Source: UBA5239 sp040394635 | GTDB taxonomy: Bacteria > Verrucomicrobiota > Lentisphaeria > Victivallales > Victivallaceae | DNA length: 64,000 nucleotides | Assembly (NCBI GenBank): GCA_040394635.1 | Contig: JBEBRW010000001.1 | Coordinates: 124,001-188,000, forward strand | Reading direction: 5' to 3' | Shown: piece by piece, positions 7,325 to 16,988 of the stretch | How positions within the stretch are numbered: position 1 is the first letter of the stretch | Layout of the letters: each line of letters begins with the position of its first letter | Notes under the pieces: model-generated | What the model saw: the letters and a program-made list of their open reading frames with translations, nothing else | What the model was told of the DNA's origin: nothing | Databases searched by the model: none | Position numbers and translations under genes: made by a program

Positions 7325-10300
7325 ATGATGAGCAGACTCTTAACCGCGCTGCTGCTGTTTTTGACGGCGGCGCTATCGGCCGACTCGGCCCTGGACCGGA
7401 TGAAGCCGTATGTGGTCGACCGGAAAATCATTGCGGACCCCAGGCCAGCCGGGGAACTCACGTTTCAACTGAAAACCGACAATCCGGCGCCACAATTGCT
7501 GCACGTCCGTTATTCCGGGGACGAGAAACCTGAGCCCGGCGGCAAGCTGTTGTTCCGCATTTTCGTGGACGGCAAGGAGCTGGCGGTTCAGGGCATCAAC
7601 CGGAACTTCCCCAACAGCATGCTCGATGAATTCTATCCGCTCCTCACCGATAAAAAAGAGATCACGGTTCAATTCAAGCCTTATGATACGAAATCATCCG
7701 TCGCCAGCATTTACGCGGTATCGGTCCTGCGTGCCAAGACGGAATTCGGCCGCTTCGACAAGCTCGGCGGCAACACCATCAGCATTCCGGGGCAAATCAG
7801 CTACACCGAGCCGGACGGCCCGCAGGGCTGGCGCTTGCACGGCTGGCTGGCGGAGAGCGACGGCGTGTTCCGCATGGCCGATTACTGGGGCCTCGAGTTT
7901 AAAGCCGACCTGAAAAACACCGACCGTGCGGCCCTGCAATTCATCGCCCGCCTCGACGTCCTGCACAGTGAGGACCGCGACACCGGCCCGGAGAGCCGCG
8001 AAGTGAAAATGACGCTCTCCAAGTCCGGCAAACAGACCTTTTACCTGAAGTTCGCCGACTTCGCCAATCCCAGCGCCGACCTCGCCAATATCATGTACAA
8101 GCTGAAAACGCTGGAACTGAAAGTTGACGGAAGCAAGGGCGAACTCGTCATCGACCGTGTCCGGCTGCTGAAAGGCTACAAATTCGCCGCGGACACCGCG
8201 CACTGGTCAAAACCCGCCCTCCCCGGCCAGGCCGCAATTTACGACCTGCAAATCACCAACACCTCGACGAACCGCGAAGCCTACAACCTGACCCCGGTCC
8301 GGCGCAACTGGGAGGCCATGGCCACCACCGTCGAGCCCGCCGCATTGGAGCTCGCGCCCGGCGAATCCGCCAAAGTCAAAGTCGCGGTAACCGTCCCCGC
8401 CCGCGTCCCGCCCGGCGGACACGAGAAACAACTGATCCGGGTCAATGTCAATGGCGATCCCGGGGCCACCCGAACCCTTGAATTCACCACCTTCGCCAAG
8501 TTGCCGAGCCCGTTCATCATTCACGACGCCAAGGGCTGGGCCGAAGTCCGCGAAAAGGCGATTAAATACGATTGGGCGAAAAAGGCTCTCGACAAATACC
8601 TCAAAAGCGCCGACAGCTGGCAAGTACCGGAACTGGAGGTTTACGCCATCAGTCCCGACACCAAGCGCCCCTATCTGGTCGACGCCCGCCAGGAACTGCG
8701 CCTGATGGACGCCGCCTACGCCTATATCCTGACCGGCGAAAAGAAATACGCGGAAAAGGTCGCGCTGTTCCTCCGCCGGATCAGCGATCCGGAAAAGGGC
8801 TTCCCGAAAACGCATCAGCTCGGCCACCAGAGCGCTGTCCAGGAGGGTCATATTTTCCAGCATATCGCGCAGGCCTATGACCTGGTTTACAACTCCGGCG
8901 CCCTCTCCGCCAAAGACAAAGCCAATATCAATAATACATTGAAAATCTACTGTGACATGATTCGCGACAACAACTGTCATCCGGCGGGCGCGAATTGGGC
9001 GGTTTCCATGCAGCTCGGGGCGTTATTCAGCGCCATGATGCTGGACGACCTCACCCTCTCGGAATACTTCGTTTTCGGCCCCGGCATGCTGGCGGACAAA
9101 ATTTCCAGCTACACCATGTCCGACGGCTGGTGGTACGAGTGTTCGATCAGCTACAACCTCTGGTGCGCCGAAGAATTCACCCAGATGTCGCTGGCCATGG
9201 AGCGCTTCGGTTACTCGCTGCTGAACCGCAAGTACCCGGTCTATTTCGCCTCCGCGCCGGATTATCAGCTGGACGACAAAACCGAGCTGGACCAGCGGCG
9301 AAACGTCCACTACGGACACAGTTTCCGCATCTTCGGCGGCATCGAAAACCAGACGGTCACCATTAACAAAATGTTCGACGCCATGATCCCGTACATCGAC
9401 TACCGCGGCTGGATTTTCGGCATCAACGATTCCTATGAAAACAATGTCGGCGGCGGCCGTTTCGAACTCGCCTATTACGCCTTCCGCGATCCCCGCTACG
9501 CGGCGTTCATCAAGCGCGCCCCGGAGCGTACCGACCTGATTTACGGCGTGCCGGAGCTGCCGGCGGAAACCCCGGAAATCGGCCGCGGCTCGGCATACAG
9601 TGACAATGTCGGGCTCCTGATGCTGCGCTCGAATCAGCAAGAACCGCGCGAGCGCATCCAGGCCGTGCTGAAATACGGCACCCACGGCGGTTATCACGGC
9701 CACTACGACCGCACCGGACTGCTCTCGATGATGCGTTACGGGCGCAGTTTCTTCAACCCCGAAATGATCTGGTACAGCTACCAGCCGTTCATGTACAACT
9801 TCTATGTCCAGAGTTCCATCGCCAAAAACATGGTCACGGTGGACTTCAAACAGCAGGAAGTCGACGACAGCGCGCGCAAGCTTTTCTATACCGGCGACAT
9901 GCTGCAGGCCGGGTGCGTCGAAACCACTTCCGCCTGGTCGAATCCCGCTTACGGCGGCCTGCGCTGGGGTCACATCGGTTTCCCGACTTTCAGCAGCAAA
10001 ACCATTGCCGAGGGACGTCATGTGCCGGTTCCAAGCCCCGAGCCGCGCTACGGCTCCATGTCCGGCTTCACCGAGCCGGTTCAGCAGCGCCGGTTAATGG
10101 GCGTGACCGACGATTACATCGTGCTGGTTGATTACGTCAAGGGACAGGAAAAGCATCAGTATGATCTGCTGTATCAGATCAAAGGCTTGCTGGACATCAG
10201 CGCCCCGGAGAAAAAGTTCATCAAGCACACCGCTCAACTGACGGCGGACCCGCTGAAATCCACGCAATTCGTCACCGACGTCAACTGGTACGAAGTTTCC

Positions 10301-11167
10301 GGCACGGCAAAGATGAATTTCCTGACCGTTTTCGGGCCGGAGGGCGACAATCGCGGCACCCGTATGAACGGTGAGCCCGGCAAACTTTATATCGACATCC
10401 ACCACGCCTGGCCGAACCATAAACGCACGCTCTTCACCGGGCTCGCGCCGGAGAACCACGGCGTCAGCCGCAAGCTCGCGTGGAGCGTCAAAGGCGACGG
10501 CAAAGAACTCGCCTCCGGCAATTTCGGCGCCTGGATTCTGGGCGACGCCAAAGTCGACGTCGAGCTTAAAGGCGTAAAAACGCTGGAACTCCTCACCGCT
10601 ATCGAGGGCCGCGGCAAAGTCAACACCCTGTTCTGGGCCGACGCCGTCCTCGAAACCGCCGACGGCAAAACCATCCCCCTAACCTCCCTGACACCCAGAA
10701 AAGCCAACATCCTGGAACATAAACACGGCTTCGACAAGGATTACGAAGGCGGCAAGATCAACATCGCCGGCAACGATTACCAAACCGGCCTTCCGGCCGA
10801 CCCCGCCCAAACCGGTGCGGACCGGCCCGCCGTTTACACCTTCGACCTGACCGGCCTGAACGCGGTCCGCCTGAAAACCGTGGTCGGCGGCGACTATCCG
10901 GTTGGTCCTCAGGCCGAGCGCCGGATCACCTCCGGGGTTCAGGTCAACGAAAAGGAAACGGTTTTTATCTCCGTCATGGAACCGTTTGAAAAATCGAGTG
11001 TCATCGACAAAGTAACCGCCTCGTCCGCCGATTCGCTGGAAGTGGTTTTAAAAGATGGGCGGACCCACAAGTTCCACATCTCCGGCCTCGAAGACGGCAA
11101 AAATGTTCAACTGAAAATGAGCGAATTCAAAGACGGTAAACAGGTCAGGGAAGAGACGGCCAAATGA
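7325..11167 (+). CDS. Very large secreted heparinase II/III-like polysaccharide lyase
   Basis: 1280 residues starting at ATGATG behind GGAGGAAAG. A signal peptide covers about residues 1-19. Residues about 20-290 are beta-sandwich-like modules (possible carbohydrate binding), 290-390 an Ig-like region (SAKVKVAVTVPARVPPGGHE). Residues about 400-750 form an alpha/alpha-toroid typical of alginate-lyase/heparinase folds, with QEGHIFQHIAQAYDLVY and NNCHPAGANWAVSMQLG (near 550). The heparinase II/III beta-sheet domain begins near 765 and has the diagnostic GTHGGYHGHYDRTG (about 784-797) with His/Tyr candidates for metal binding and catalysis. It is twice the family's usual length because of the extra N- and C-terminal modules. 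First gene of a two-gene operon with the GH36. It should cleave uronic-acid-containing polysaccharide by beta-elimination; the exact substrate cannot be assigned. Confidence 0.85.
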   Translation: MMSRLLTALLLFLTAALSADSALDRMKPYVVDRKIIADPRPAGELTFQLKTDNPAPQLLHVRYSGDEKPEPGGKLLFRIFVDGKELAVQGINRNFPNSMLDEFYPLLTDKKEITVQFKPYDTKSSVASIYAVSVLRAKTEFGRFDKLGGNTISIPGQISYTEPDGPQGWRLHGWLAESDGVFRMADYWGLEFKADLKNTDRAALQFIARLDVLHSEDRDTGPESREVKMTLSKSGKQTFYLKFADFANPSADLANIMYKLKTLELKVDGSKGELVIDRVRLLKGYKFAADTAHWSKPALPGQAAIYDLQITNTSTNREAYNLTPVRRNWEAMATTVEPAALELAPGESAKVKVAVTVPARVPPGGHEKQLIRVNVNGDPGATRTLEFTTFAKLPSPFIIHDAKGWAEVREKAIKYDWAKKALDKYLKSADSWQVPELEVYAISPDTKRPYLVDARQELRLMDAAYAYILTGEKKYAEKVALFLRRISDPEKGFPKTHQLGHQSAVQEGHIFQHIAQAYDLVYNSGALSAKDKANINNTLKIYCDMIRDNNCHPAGANWAVSMQLGALFSAMMLDDLTLSEYFVFGPGMLADKISSYTMSDGWWYECSISYNLWCAEEFTQMSLAMERFGYSLLNRKYPVYFASAPDYQLDDKTELDQRRNVHYGHSFRIFGGIENQTVTINKMFDAMIPYIDYRGWIFGINDSYENNVGGGRFELAYYAFRDPRYAAFIKRAPERTDLIYGVPELPAETPEIGRGSAYSDNVGLLMLRSNQQEPRERIQAVLKYGTHGGYHGHYDRTGLLSMMRYGRSFFNPEMIWYSYQPFMYNFYVQSSIAKNMVTVDFKQQEVDDSARKLFYTGDMLQAGCVETTSAWSNPAYGGLRWGHIGFPTFSSKTIAEGRHVPVPSPEPRYGSMSGFTEPVQQRRLMGVTDDYIVLVDYVKGQEKHQYDLLYQIKGLLDISAPEKKFIKHTAQLTADPLKSTQFVTDVNWYEVSGTAKMNFLTVFGPEGDNRGTRMNGEPGKLYIDIHHAWPNHKRTLFTGLAPENHGVSRKLAWSVKGDGKELASGNFGAWILGDAKVDVELKGVKTLELLTAIEGRGKVNTLFWADAVLETADGKTIPLTSLTPRKANILEHKHGFDKDYEGGKINIAGNDYQTGLPADPAQTGADRPAVYTFDLTGLNAVRLKTVVGGDYPVGPQAERRITSGVQVNEKETVFISVMEPFEKSSVIDKVTASSADSLEVVLKDGRTHKFHISGLEDGKNVQLKMSEFKDGKQVREETAK

Positions 11168-13257
11168 AATTGATTCACCAAATTGATTGCGGCGACATGA
11201 CCGCGCTTTATTACGATATCCAAGGAAAAATTCATTTCACCCTGATCCCGAAGGGTATGGAAAAGGATATCCCCGTGCATCGCGCCAGCCTGAACGGCTC
11301 CCTCGCCTGCCGCGGCGGGGTCCGGGCCGCCGGGTTTGATTTTCCGGCCGTCCGTCCCGAAAGCATGATTCAGTTCAAGGTCATGGGCGACGCCTACTGG
11401 GATAACTTCTCCGCCGGGGCCACGCTGCGGAACGCCGAAAGCGTCAACCGCCTGAAACAGCAATCCGTAACAACTTTTGCCGACGACCGCGGGCTGGAGC
11501 TGAAACATATCCTGACCCACACTCCGGGCGGTCCATACATCGAAGTCAACACCAAAATCGTCAACCACAGCGGCGCACCCGTGACGCTGGAAATGCTGTC
11601 CAGTTTTTCACTCGGCTTGTTGTCGCCGTTTCAACCGGACGACGGCAGCGGCAAGTACCGGATTCACCGTTGGCTCTCCAACTGGAGCAGCGAGGGCCGC
11701 CACGAGAATCGCAGTGTCGAGGAACTGAATCTGGAAATGTCGTGGCAGGGCTACGGCATCCGCTCGCTGCGCTTCGGCGAACAGGGTTCGATGCCGGTGC
11801 GGGGCTATTTCCCGCAGGTGGCTTTTGAGGATACCGCCAAAGGCGTGGTCTGGGGTGCGGCGCTGGCCGTGACCGGTTCATGGCAGCTGGAAGTATCGCG
11901 CTCAAGCGATTTCTTCAACATCTCCGGCGGGCTCGTCGACCGCGAATTCGGTCAATGGACGAAGGTTCTGCAGCCGGGCGAAATATTCCGGGGGCCGGCC
12001 GCGGTTCTGAGTTGTGTGCGGGGCAATGTCGCGGATCTGCTGCCGCGCCTGACCGCGTATCAGGAGGCTGATCTTCCTGAGTCCGAACAGGATCTGCCGG
12101 TCATCTTCAATGAATGGTGCACCACCTGGGGGCGTCCGGTTCCGGCCAAGCTCATGCCGATTGCCGGCAAACTGCAGAATCGCGATATCCGCTATTTCGT
12201 CCTCGACGCCGGCTGGTTCAAGTCGGATGGCGATGGCCTGGCCGGTGTCGGCGACTGGAACATCGGCGACGGCAACTACCCGGAAGGGCTGGACCGCTTT
12301 GCCGCTCAACTGCGCGAAATGGGTTTCATCCCCGGCATCTGGTTCGAATTCGAGGTCGCCACCGACGACTCGAAATTCTATGCCACCCACCCGGAACTGC
12401 TGCTGCACCAAGACGGTAAAGTACTGCGCTCCGGGCCGCGCTCGTTCCTCGATTTCCGCAAACCGGAAGTCATCGAATACCTGAACACCAAGCTGATCAG
12501 AATGCTCAAAGAGAATCACTTCGGTTACCTGAAAGTCGACTACAACGCCCCGACCGGCTTCGGCTGCGACGGCGCAGATTCGCAGCCCGAAGAATTGCGC
12601 AAACATCTGGCGGAGGTCGAAAAATTCTTTCTCCGCCTGAAGTCGGAATTGCCGGAACTGGTCATTGAAATCTGCTCGTCCGGCGGACACCGCCTGAGCC
12701 CCGCCTGGATGCGGCTCGCCTCCATGGGCAGCTTCTCCGATGCACACGAGGGGGTCGAGATTCCGCTGGTCGCCGCCAATACCGCGCAGCTGATTCCGAT
12801 GCGGAAAAACCAGATCTGGGCGGTCCTGCACCCCGATGACGATGATAACCGCCTGTATTATTCGCTGGCGGCGGGCATGCTCGGGCGTCTCTGCCTCTCC
12901 GGCAATATCGCCGAATTGAACGAAAACCAGCTTAAAACCATGTCCGCTGCAATCGCATTTTACCGTCAGGCGGCTCCGCTGATTCGCTGCGGCAAGACGC
13001 AGGTGACGCGCCGCACCGGCGAATCCTACACTCACCCTACCGGATATCAGGTATTTTCAAGGAGCAACGACACGCATGAACTGTTGGTCATCCACACCTT
13101 TGGAAATACCCCGGATACCATTGACATTCCGGTGACCGCACAGAACATACTCCGCATATTTGCGCCATCTTCGGTCTCCGTCGAACTGCAGGCGAACAAC
13201 CTGAAAATATCCGTTTTATCACACTTCAACGGACTGGCCGTTTACCTGACAAAATAA
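11164..13257 (+). CDS. GH36-type alpha-galactosidase-like glycoside hydrolase
   Basis: 697 residues without signal peptide, so cytoplasmic. It overlaps the lyase stop by 4 nt (ATGA), indicating coupling. The N-terminal beta-supersandwich (about 1-310) is followed by a TIM barrel with FNEWCTTWG, YFVLDAGWFKSD, GDWNIGDGNYPEGL and GIWFEFEVA; the clan GH-D nucleophile candidate is Asp459 in YLKVDYN and the acid/base candidate is Asp526 in SFSDAHEG. A C-terminal beta domain closes the protein. Length and domain order fit GH36. The expected reaction is hydrolysis of terminal alpha-galactosides imported as oligosaccharides, although SDAHEG differs from the usual SDNVDP-like motif, so another alpha-glycoside is possible. 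Controlled from the same promoter as the lyase. Confidence 0.85.
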   Translation: MKLIHQIDCGDMTALYYDIQGKIHFTLIPKGMEKDIPVHRASLNGSLACRGGVRAAGFDFPAVRPESMIQFKVMGDAYWDNFSAGATLRNAESVNRLKQQSVTTFADDRGLELKHILTHTPGGPYIEVNTKIVNHSGAPVTLEMLSSFSLGLLSPFQPDDGSGKYRIHRWLSNWSSEGRHENRSVEELNLEMSWQGYGIRSLRFGEQGSMPVRGYFPQVAFEDTAKGVVWGAALAVTGSWQLEVSRSSDFFNISGGLVDREFGQWTKVLQPGEIFRGPAAVLSCVRGNVADLLPRLTAYQEADLPESEQDLPVIFNEWCTTWGRPVPAKLMPIAGKLQNRDIRYFVLDAGWFKSDGDGLAGVGDWNIGDGNYPEGLDRFAAQLREMGFIPGIWFEFEVATDDSKFYATHPELLLHQDGKVLRSGPRSFLDFRKPEVIEYLNTKLIRMLKENHFGYLKVDYNAPTGFGCDGADSQPEELRKHLAEVEKFFLRLKSELPELVIEICSSGGHRLSPAWMRLASMGSFSDAHEGVEIPLVAANTAQLIPMRKNQIWAVLHPDDDDNRLYYSLAAGMLGRLCLSGNIAELNENQLKTMSAAIAFYRQAAPLIRCGKTQVTRRTGESYTHPTGYQVFSRSNDTHELLVIHTFGNTPDTIDIPVTAQNILRIFAPSSVSVELQANNLKISVLSHFNGLAVYLTK

Positions 13258-13275
13258 TCCCAACTCAAAAAAAAT

Positions 13276-13309
13276 AAGACCGGCAAAACATTCCTGCTTT
13301 GCCGGTCTT
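13276..13309. terminator. Bidirectional rho-independent terminator between GH36 and araA
   Basis: A perfect 12-bp stem (AAGACCGGCAAA, 13276-13287; TTTGCCGGTCTT, 13298-13309) with a 10-nt loop. On the minus strand it is followed by a long T-run (complement of 13266-13274), a strong terminator for araBDA; on the plus strand only TTTA follows. Confidence 0.9.
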
Positions 13310-13312
13310 TAC

Positions 13313-14740
13313 TTACTTGATGACGACGATTTCGACGCCAGCCATGCGGGCGTAGTCCTGCATGAATTCGGTGGTCAATGCGGGAGCGTTGACGCTGTGG
13401 TGGGCTCCGCCGGCTTCGATCCACTGTTTCGCGCCGTCGGCCAAGTTCGGCTTCGGCGTCCAGACGGTACTCGCGACCGGAAGTTTCGGCAGCGCGGCAT
13501 CGGGCTCTTCGATCTGCAGTTCGTTGACGATCAACCGGTAATGCGTACTGAGATCGATCATCGTGGCGTTGATCGCCGGGCCGGGCTTGGTGGTAAAGAC
13601 CAGCCGCGCCGGGTCGTTTTTGCCGCCGATGCCCAGCGGATGGACTTCGAGGCGCGGTTTGGCCGCCGCGATGGTCGGACAGACTTCGAGCATGTGTGCG
13701 CCGAGGACGCGTTCGCGGCCCGGGGCGAAGTGGTAGGTGTAGTCTTCCATGAAGCTGACGCCGCCCGGCAGGCCGTGCCCCATCACTTTCATGGTGTGCA
13801 GCAGCGCGGCGGTTTTCCAGTCGCCCTCGGCCCCGAAGCCGTAGCCGTCGGCCATCAGACGCTGCGACGCGAGGCCGGGGAGCTGGTCGAAACCGTAGAG
13901 GTTTTCAAAGGTGGTGGTGAAGCCCGCGAAATCGCCGTCTTCGAGGAAGGCGCGGAGGCCGATTTCCTGTTTGGCGGCGGCTTTGATCGAGTTCATGGCG
14001 TACGCGGAAGTGTCCGGTATCGTGTAGAGATCGCGGTATTTCTTGACCAGTTTTTCGACGGCGGCGTCGCTGACGTTGTCGATGTATTTGAGCACATCGC
14101 CCACACCGTAGCCATTGACCGCGTAGCCGAACTGGATTTGAGCGGAAACTTTGTTGCCCTCGGTCACGGCTACTTCGCGCATGTTGTCGCCGATGCGGGC
14201 GATTTTCATGGTCTGCGAATCGCGCCACGCGGCGGCCACGCGCGCCCATACGCCGATCGCGTTCTGAACGGCCTCGGTTTCGTAGTAGCCGTTAACGACT
14301 TTGCGCGGGATATTCATGCGGGTGCAGATGAAGCCGAATTCGCGGTCGCCGTGCGCGGCCTGGTTCAGGTTCATGAAGTCCATGTCGATGGTCGCCCACG
14401 GAATGTCGCGGTTGGCCTGCGTGTTCAGGTGCAGCATCGGCTTCTGCAGGAGCTTAAGACCGTTGATCCACATCTTGGCGGGGCTGAAGGTGTGCATCCA
14501 GCAGATAACGCCGGCACAGTCCGGGGCCGCGTTCGCGCTCTGAATGGCGGCGGTGATTTCGTCGGGGGTTTTGACGGTCGGAACCCACTCGATTTCGATG
14601 GCGATCCGGCTGCTGCCGTTGAGCGCTTTGACGATGATCTGCGAATTGGCCACGACCTGTTTCAGTGTGTCCTCGCCGTAGAGGTGCTGGCTGCCGGTGA
14701 TGAAGCGGATGCGGTATTTTTTCAGGTTAATTTTGTCCAT
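13313..14740 (-). CDS. araA: L-arabinose isomerase
   Basis: 475 residues, the usual family length. Converts L-arabinose to L-ribulose in the cytoplasm. The family's metal/active-site residues are visible in AEGDWKTAAL (Glu), SFMEDYTYHF (Glu), GAHMLEVCP (His) and GGAHHSVN (His). The start at MDKINLKKYRI overlaps the 3' end of araD by 14 nt. Last gene of the transcript araB-araD-araA and followed directly by a strong terminator. In this locus regulation is by a LacI-type protein rather than AraC. Confidence 0.97.
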   Translation of the reverse strand: MDKINLKKYRIRFITGSQHLYGEDTLKQVVANSQIIVKALNGSSRIAIEIEWVPTVKTPDEITAAIQSANAAPDCAGVICWMHTFSPAKMWINGLKLLQKPMLHLNTQANRDIPWATIDMDFMNLNQAAHGDREFGFICTRMNIPRKVVNGYYETEAVQNAIGVWARVAAAWRDSQTMKIARIGDNMREVAVTEGNKVSAQIQFGYAVNGYGVGDVLKYIDNVSDAAVEKLVKKYRDLYTIPDTSAYAMNSIKAAAKQEIGLRAFLEDGDFAGFTTTFENLYGFDQLPGLASQRLMADGYGFGAEGDWKTAALLHTMKVMGHGLPGGVSFMEDYTYHFAPGRERVLGAHMLEVCPTIAAAKPRLEVHPLGIGGKNDPARLVFTTKPGPAINATMIDLSTHYRLIVNELQIEEPDAALPKLPVASTVWTPKPNLADGAKQWIEAGGAHHSVNAPALTTEFMQDYARMAGVEIVVIK

Positions 14741-15413
14741 AATAAGCCTTGGCTCCGTGCTTGCGGTTGTAGTGTTTGTCGATCAGGGAATTTTTCAGAC
14801 GCTTGACGTCCGGGTTGAGCTGCTCGGTGATGAACGCCATCCGGCAGAGTTCTTCGAGCACCTTGGCGTTGTAAACGGCCTTGGCCGCGTCCTTGCCCCA
14901 GGTGAAGGGGCCATGACCCGCCACCAGCACCATTTCGATCTCTGTTGCGTTCAGTTTGAGGTGGGTGATCTGGTTGCCGGTCTCGGTTTCGTAGTCATTT
15001 TTGATGCATTTATCGGGCATGAATTCGGTGCACGGAATGTCCGCCGCCAGATGATCCGCGTGGGTAGTCCCGTAAACCGGCACCGCGCGCCCGGCCTGCG
15101 CCCACGCCACCGCGAAGGTCGAATGCGTGTGGCAAATGCCGCCGATTTCAGGGTACGCGCGGTACAGCACCAGATGCGTGTTCGTATCGCTGGAGGGACG
15201 CAGTTTGCCGCTGACGACCTCGCCGGTTTCGAGGCTGATAACGACCATATCCTCCGGTCTCATCGTGGCGTAATCCACGCCCGAGGGCTTGATCGCGAAC
15301 ACGCCTTTTTCGCGGTCGGCCGCGCTGACATTGCCGAACGTGTAAATCACCAGATCCAGCTTCGGCAGTTCCATATTCGCCCGGTAACAAATCTCTTTGA
15401 GTTTTTTATACAT
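14727..15413 (-). CDS. araD: L-ribulose-5-phosphate 4-epimerase
   Basis: 228 residues, class II aldolase fold. Interconverts L-ribulose 5-phosphate and D-xylulose 5-phosphate, the last step of the arabinose route into the pentose phosphate pathway. The zinc-binding pair is seen in GGICHTHSTFA, and the third His in VLVAGHGPFTWG. FGNVSAAD is the substrate phosphate loop. Overlaps araB by 8 nt and araA by 14 nt, so the three are tightly coupled. Confidence 0.96.
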   Translation of the reverse strand: MYKKLKEICYRANMELPKLDLVIYTFGNVSAADREKGVFAIKPSGVDYATMRPEDMVVISLETGEVVSGKLRPSSDTNTHLVLYRAYPEIGGICHTHSTFAVAWAQAGRAVPVYGTTHADHLAADIPCTEFMPDKCIKNDYETETGNQITHLKLNATEIEMVLVAGHGPFTWGKDAAKAVYNAKVLEELCRMAFITEQLNPDVKRLKNSLIDKHYNRKHGAKAYYGQN

Positions 15414-16971
15414 GCTTCATCGTCTCCGTTTCAACTGCTTGACCAAGCTCGATATAACGCGCATAAAGCTGGTTGTAAAGCTTCGCTTTTTCGGCGTCCG
15501 GCTGGTAAATGTGATCGTATTCCGAGCTCATATTCTTGACCGCCGTTGCGAAATCCGGATGCACGCCCGCCGCCACCGCCGCGAAAATCGCCGCGCCCAG
15601 CGCACAGGCCTGCTCGCTCGCCGCGACCTTGATCGGCAAGTTAAAAACGTCCGCGCAAATCTGCATCACAAACGGCGATTTCTTGCTGATGCCGCCGATC
15701 GCGCCGACCGACTTCACCGGCACCCCCTCGCGCCGGTAACGCTCGATAATCGCCCGCGCACCAAACGCCGTGCTCTCCACCAGCGCCCGGTAAACCATCG
15801 GCGCAGTCGTGCCCAGATTGAGTCCGAAAATCGCCCCGGCGAGGTTTTGATTGGCGTCCGGCGTGCGCCGTCCGTTCATCCAGTCGAGCGCGATCACGCC
15901 CGGCTCGGTCAAAGCTGCGTCTTTTTCCAACTGCGGCAGCGAAACCTCGCCGCCATAGCTCATAAACCGTTTGAACCACGCATAAACGTCGCCAAATGCC
16001 GACTGCCCGGCCTCAAGTCCGATCATGCCCGGCACCACCGAGCCATCGACCTGTCCGCAAATGCCCTTGACGCAATGATTCAGCTCGGGCGTCACGATGA
16101 TATCACAGGTCGAAGTGCCGATCACCTTGATCAGTTCATACGGCTCGATCCCCGCGCCTACCGCGCCGAAATGACAGTCAAACGCGCTGCCGCCGATCAC
16201 CACATCCGTCGACAAACCGAGCTTCGCCGCCCACTTCGCCGAGAGCTTGCCGACCGGCACTTCCGCCGTCTGCGTTTCGGTAAACAAACGCTCGCGGATA
16301 CCATCCAGCAGCGGATCGATCCTGCTCAAAAATTCCTGCGGCGGCAACCCGCCCCAGCTCGCGTGCCACATCGCCTTGTGTCCGGCGGCGCAACGGCTCC
16401 GCGCCATGGTCAATGGTTCGGTGCGCCCGGCCAGTTCGCCGGTGATCCAGTCGCAATGCTCCACCCAACTGAATGCCGCTGCGCGCACCTTTTCATCCAC
16501 TTTCAACGTATGCAGAATCTTCGACCAGAACCACTCGCTTGAATAAATTCCGCCCTCGTATTTGAGGTATTCGCCGCCGATTTCATTAATGCGCGCCGCC
16601 TCGGCAATCGCGGTGTGGTCCTTCCACAGAATAAACATCGCATTCGGGTTCTCCGCGAACTCCGGCTTCAACGCTAACGGTGTGCCGTCGCGGTCCACCG
16701 CACACGGTGTAGAACCGGTCGTATCGATCGCGATACCAGCGACTTCCGCCGGATTCACATGCTTCAAAACGCCCTTGATGACATTCTCCGTGCACTCGAG
16801 GTAATCCAACGGATGCTGCCGCCACTGGCTCTTCTGCGCATTGCAGAACTTGCCCGCTTTCCAGCGCGGATACTCGCAAACCTCGCTCGCCAGCGTTTTG
16901 CCATCCGGCGTAACCACCACCGCGCGAACGCTGTCCGAGCCAAAATCCAACCCGATACTCAAATTTTTCAT
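15406..16971 (-). CDS. araB: L-ribulokinase
   Basis: 521 residues from the ATG at 16969-16971, which has GGAGAA six bases upstream and begins MKNLSIGLDFGSDSVR, the conserved FGGY-kinase start. An in-frame ATG at 16990-16992 overlaps the LacI stop and would add seven residues; it is the less likely start. The kinase phosphorylates L-ribulose at O5. Family motifs: DFGSDSVRAVVV (phosphate 1), AIDTTGSTPCAVD, VIGTSTCDII, and AIGGISKKSPFVMQICADVF (adenosine loop). First enzyme gene after LacI-2, 17 nt downstream of it. Confidence 0.95.
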   Translation of the reverse strand: MKNLSIGLDFGSDSVRAVVVTPDGKTLASEVCEYPRWKAGKFCNAQKSQWRQHPLDYLECTENVIKGVLKHVNPAEVAGIAIDTTGSTPCAVDRDGTPLALKPEFAENPNAMFILWKDHTAIAEAARINEIGGEYLKYEGGIYSSEWFWSKILHTLKVDEKVRAAAFSWVEHCDWITGELAGRTEPLTMARSRCAAGHKAMWHASWGGLPPQEFLSRIDPLLDGIRERLFTETQTAEVPVGKLSAKWAAKLGLSTDVVIGGSAFDCHFGAVGAGIEPYELIKVIGTSTCDIIVTPELNHCVKGICGQVDGSVVPGMIGLEAGQSAFGDVYAWFKRFMSYGGEVSLPQLEKDAALTEPGVIALDWMNGRRTPDANQNLAGAIFGLNLGTTAPMVYRALVESTAFGARAIIERYRREGVPVKSVGAIGGISKKSPFVMQICADVFNLPIKVAASEQACALGAAIFAAVAAGVHPDFATAVKNMSSEYDHIYQPDAEKAKLYNQLYARYIELGQAVETETMKHV

Positions 16972-16988
16972 ATGTTCTCCTGACATTA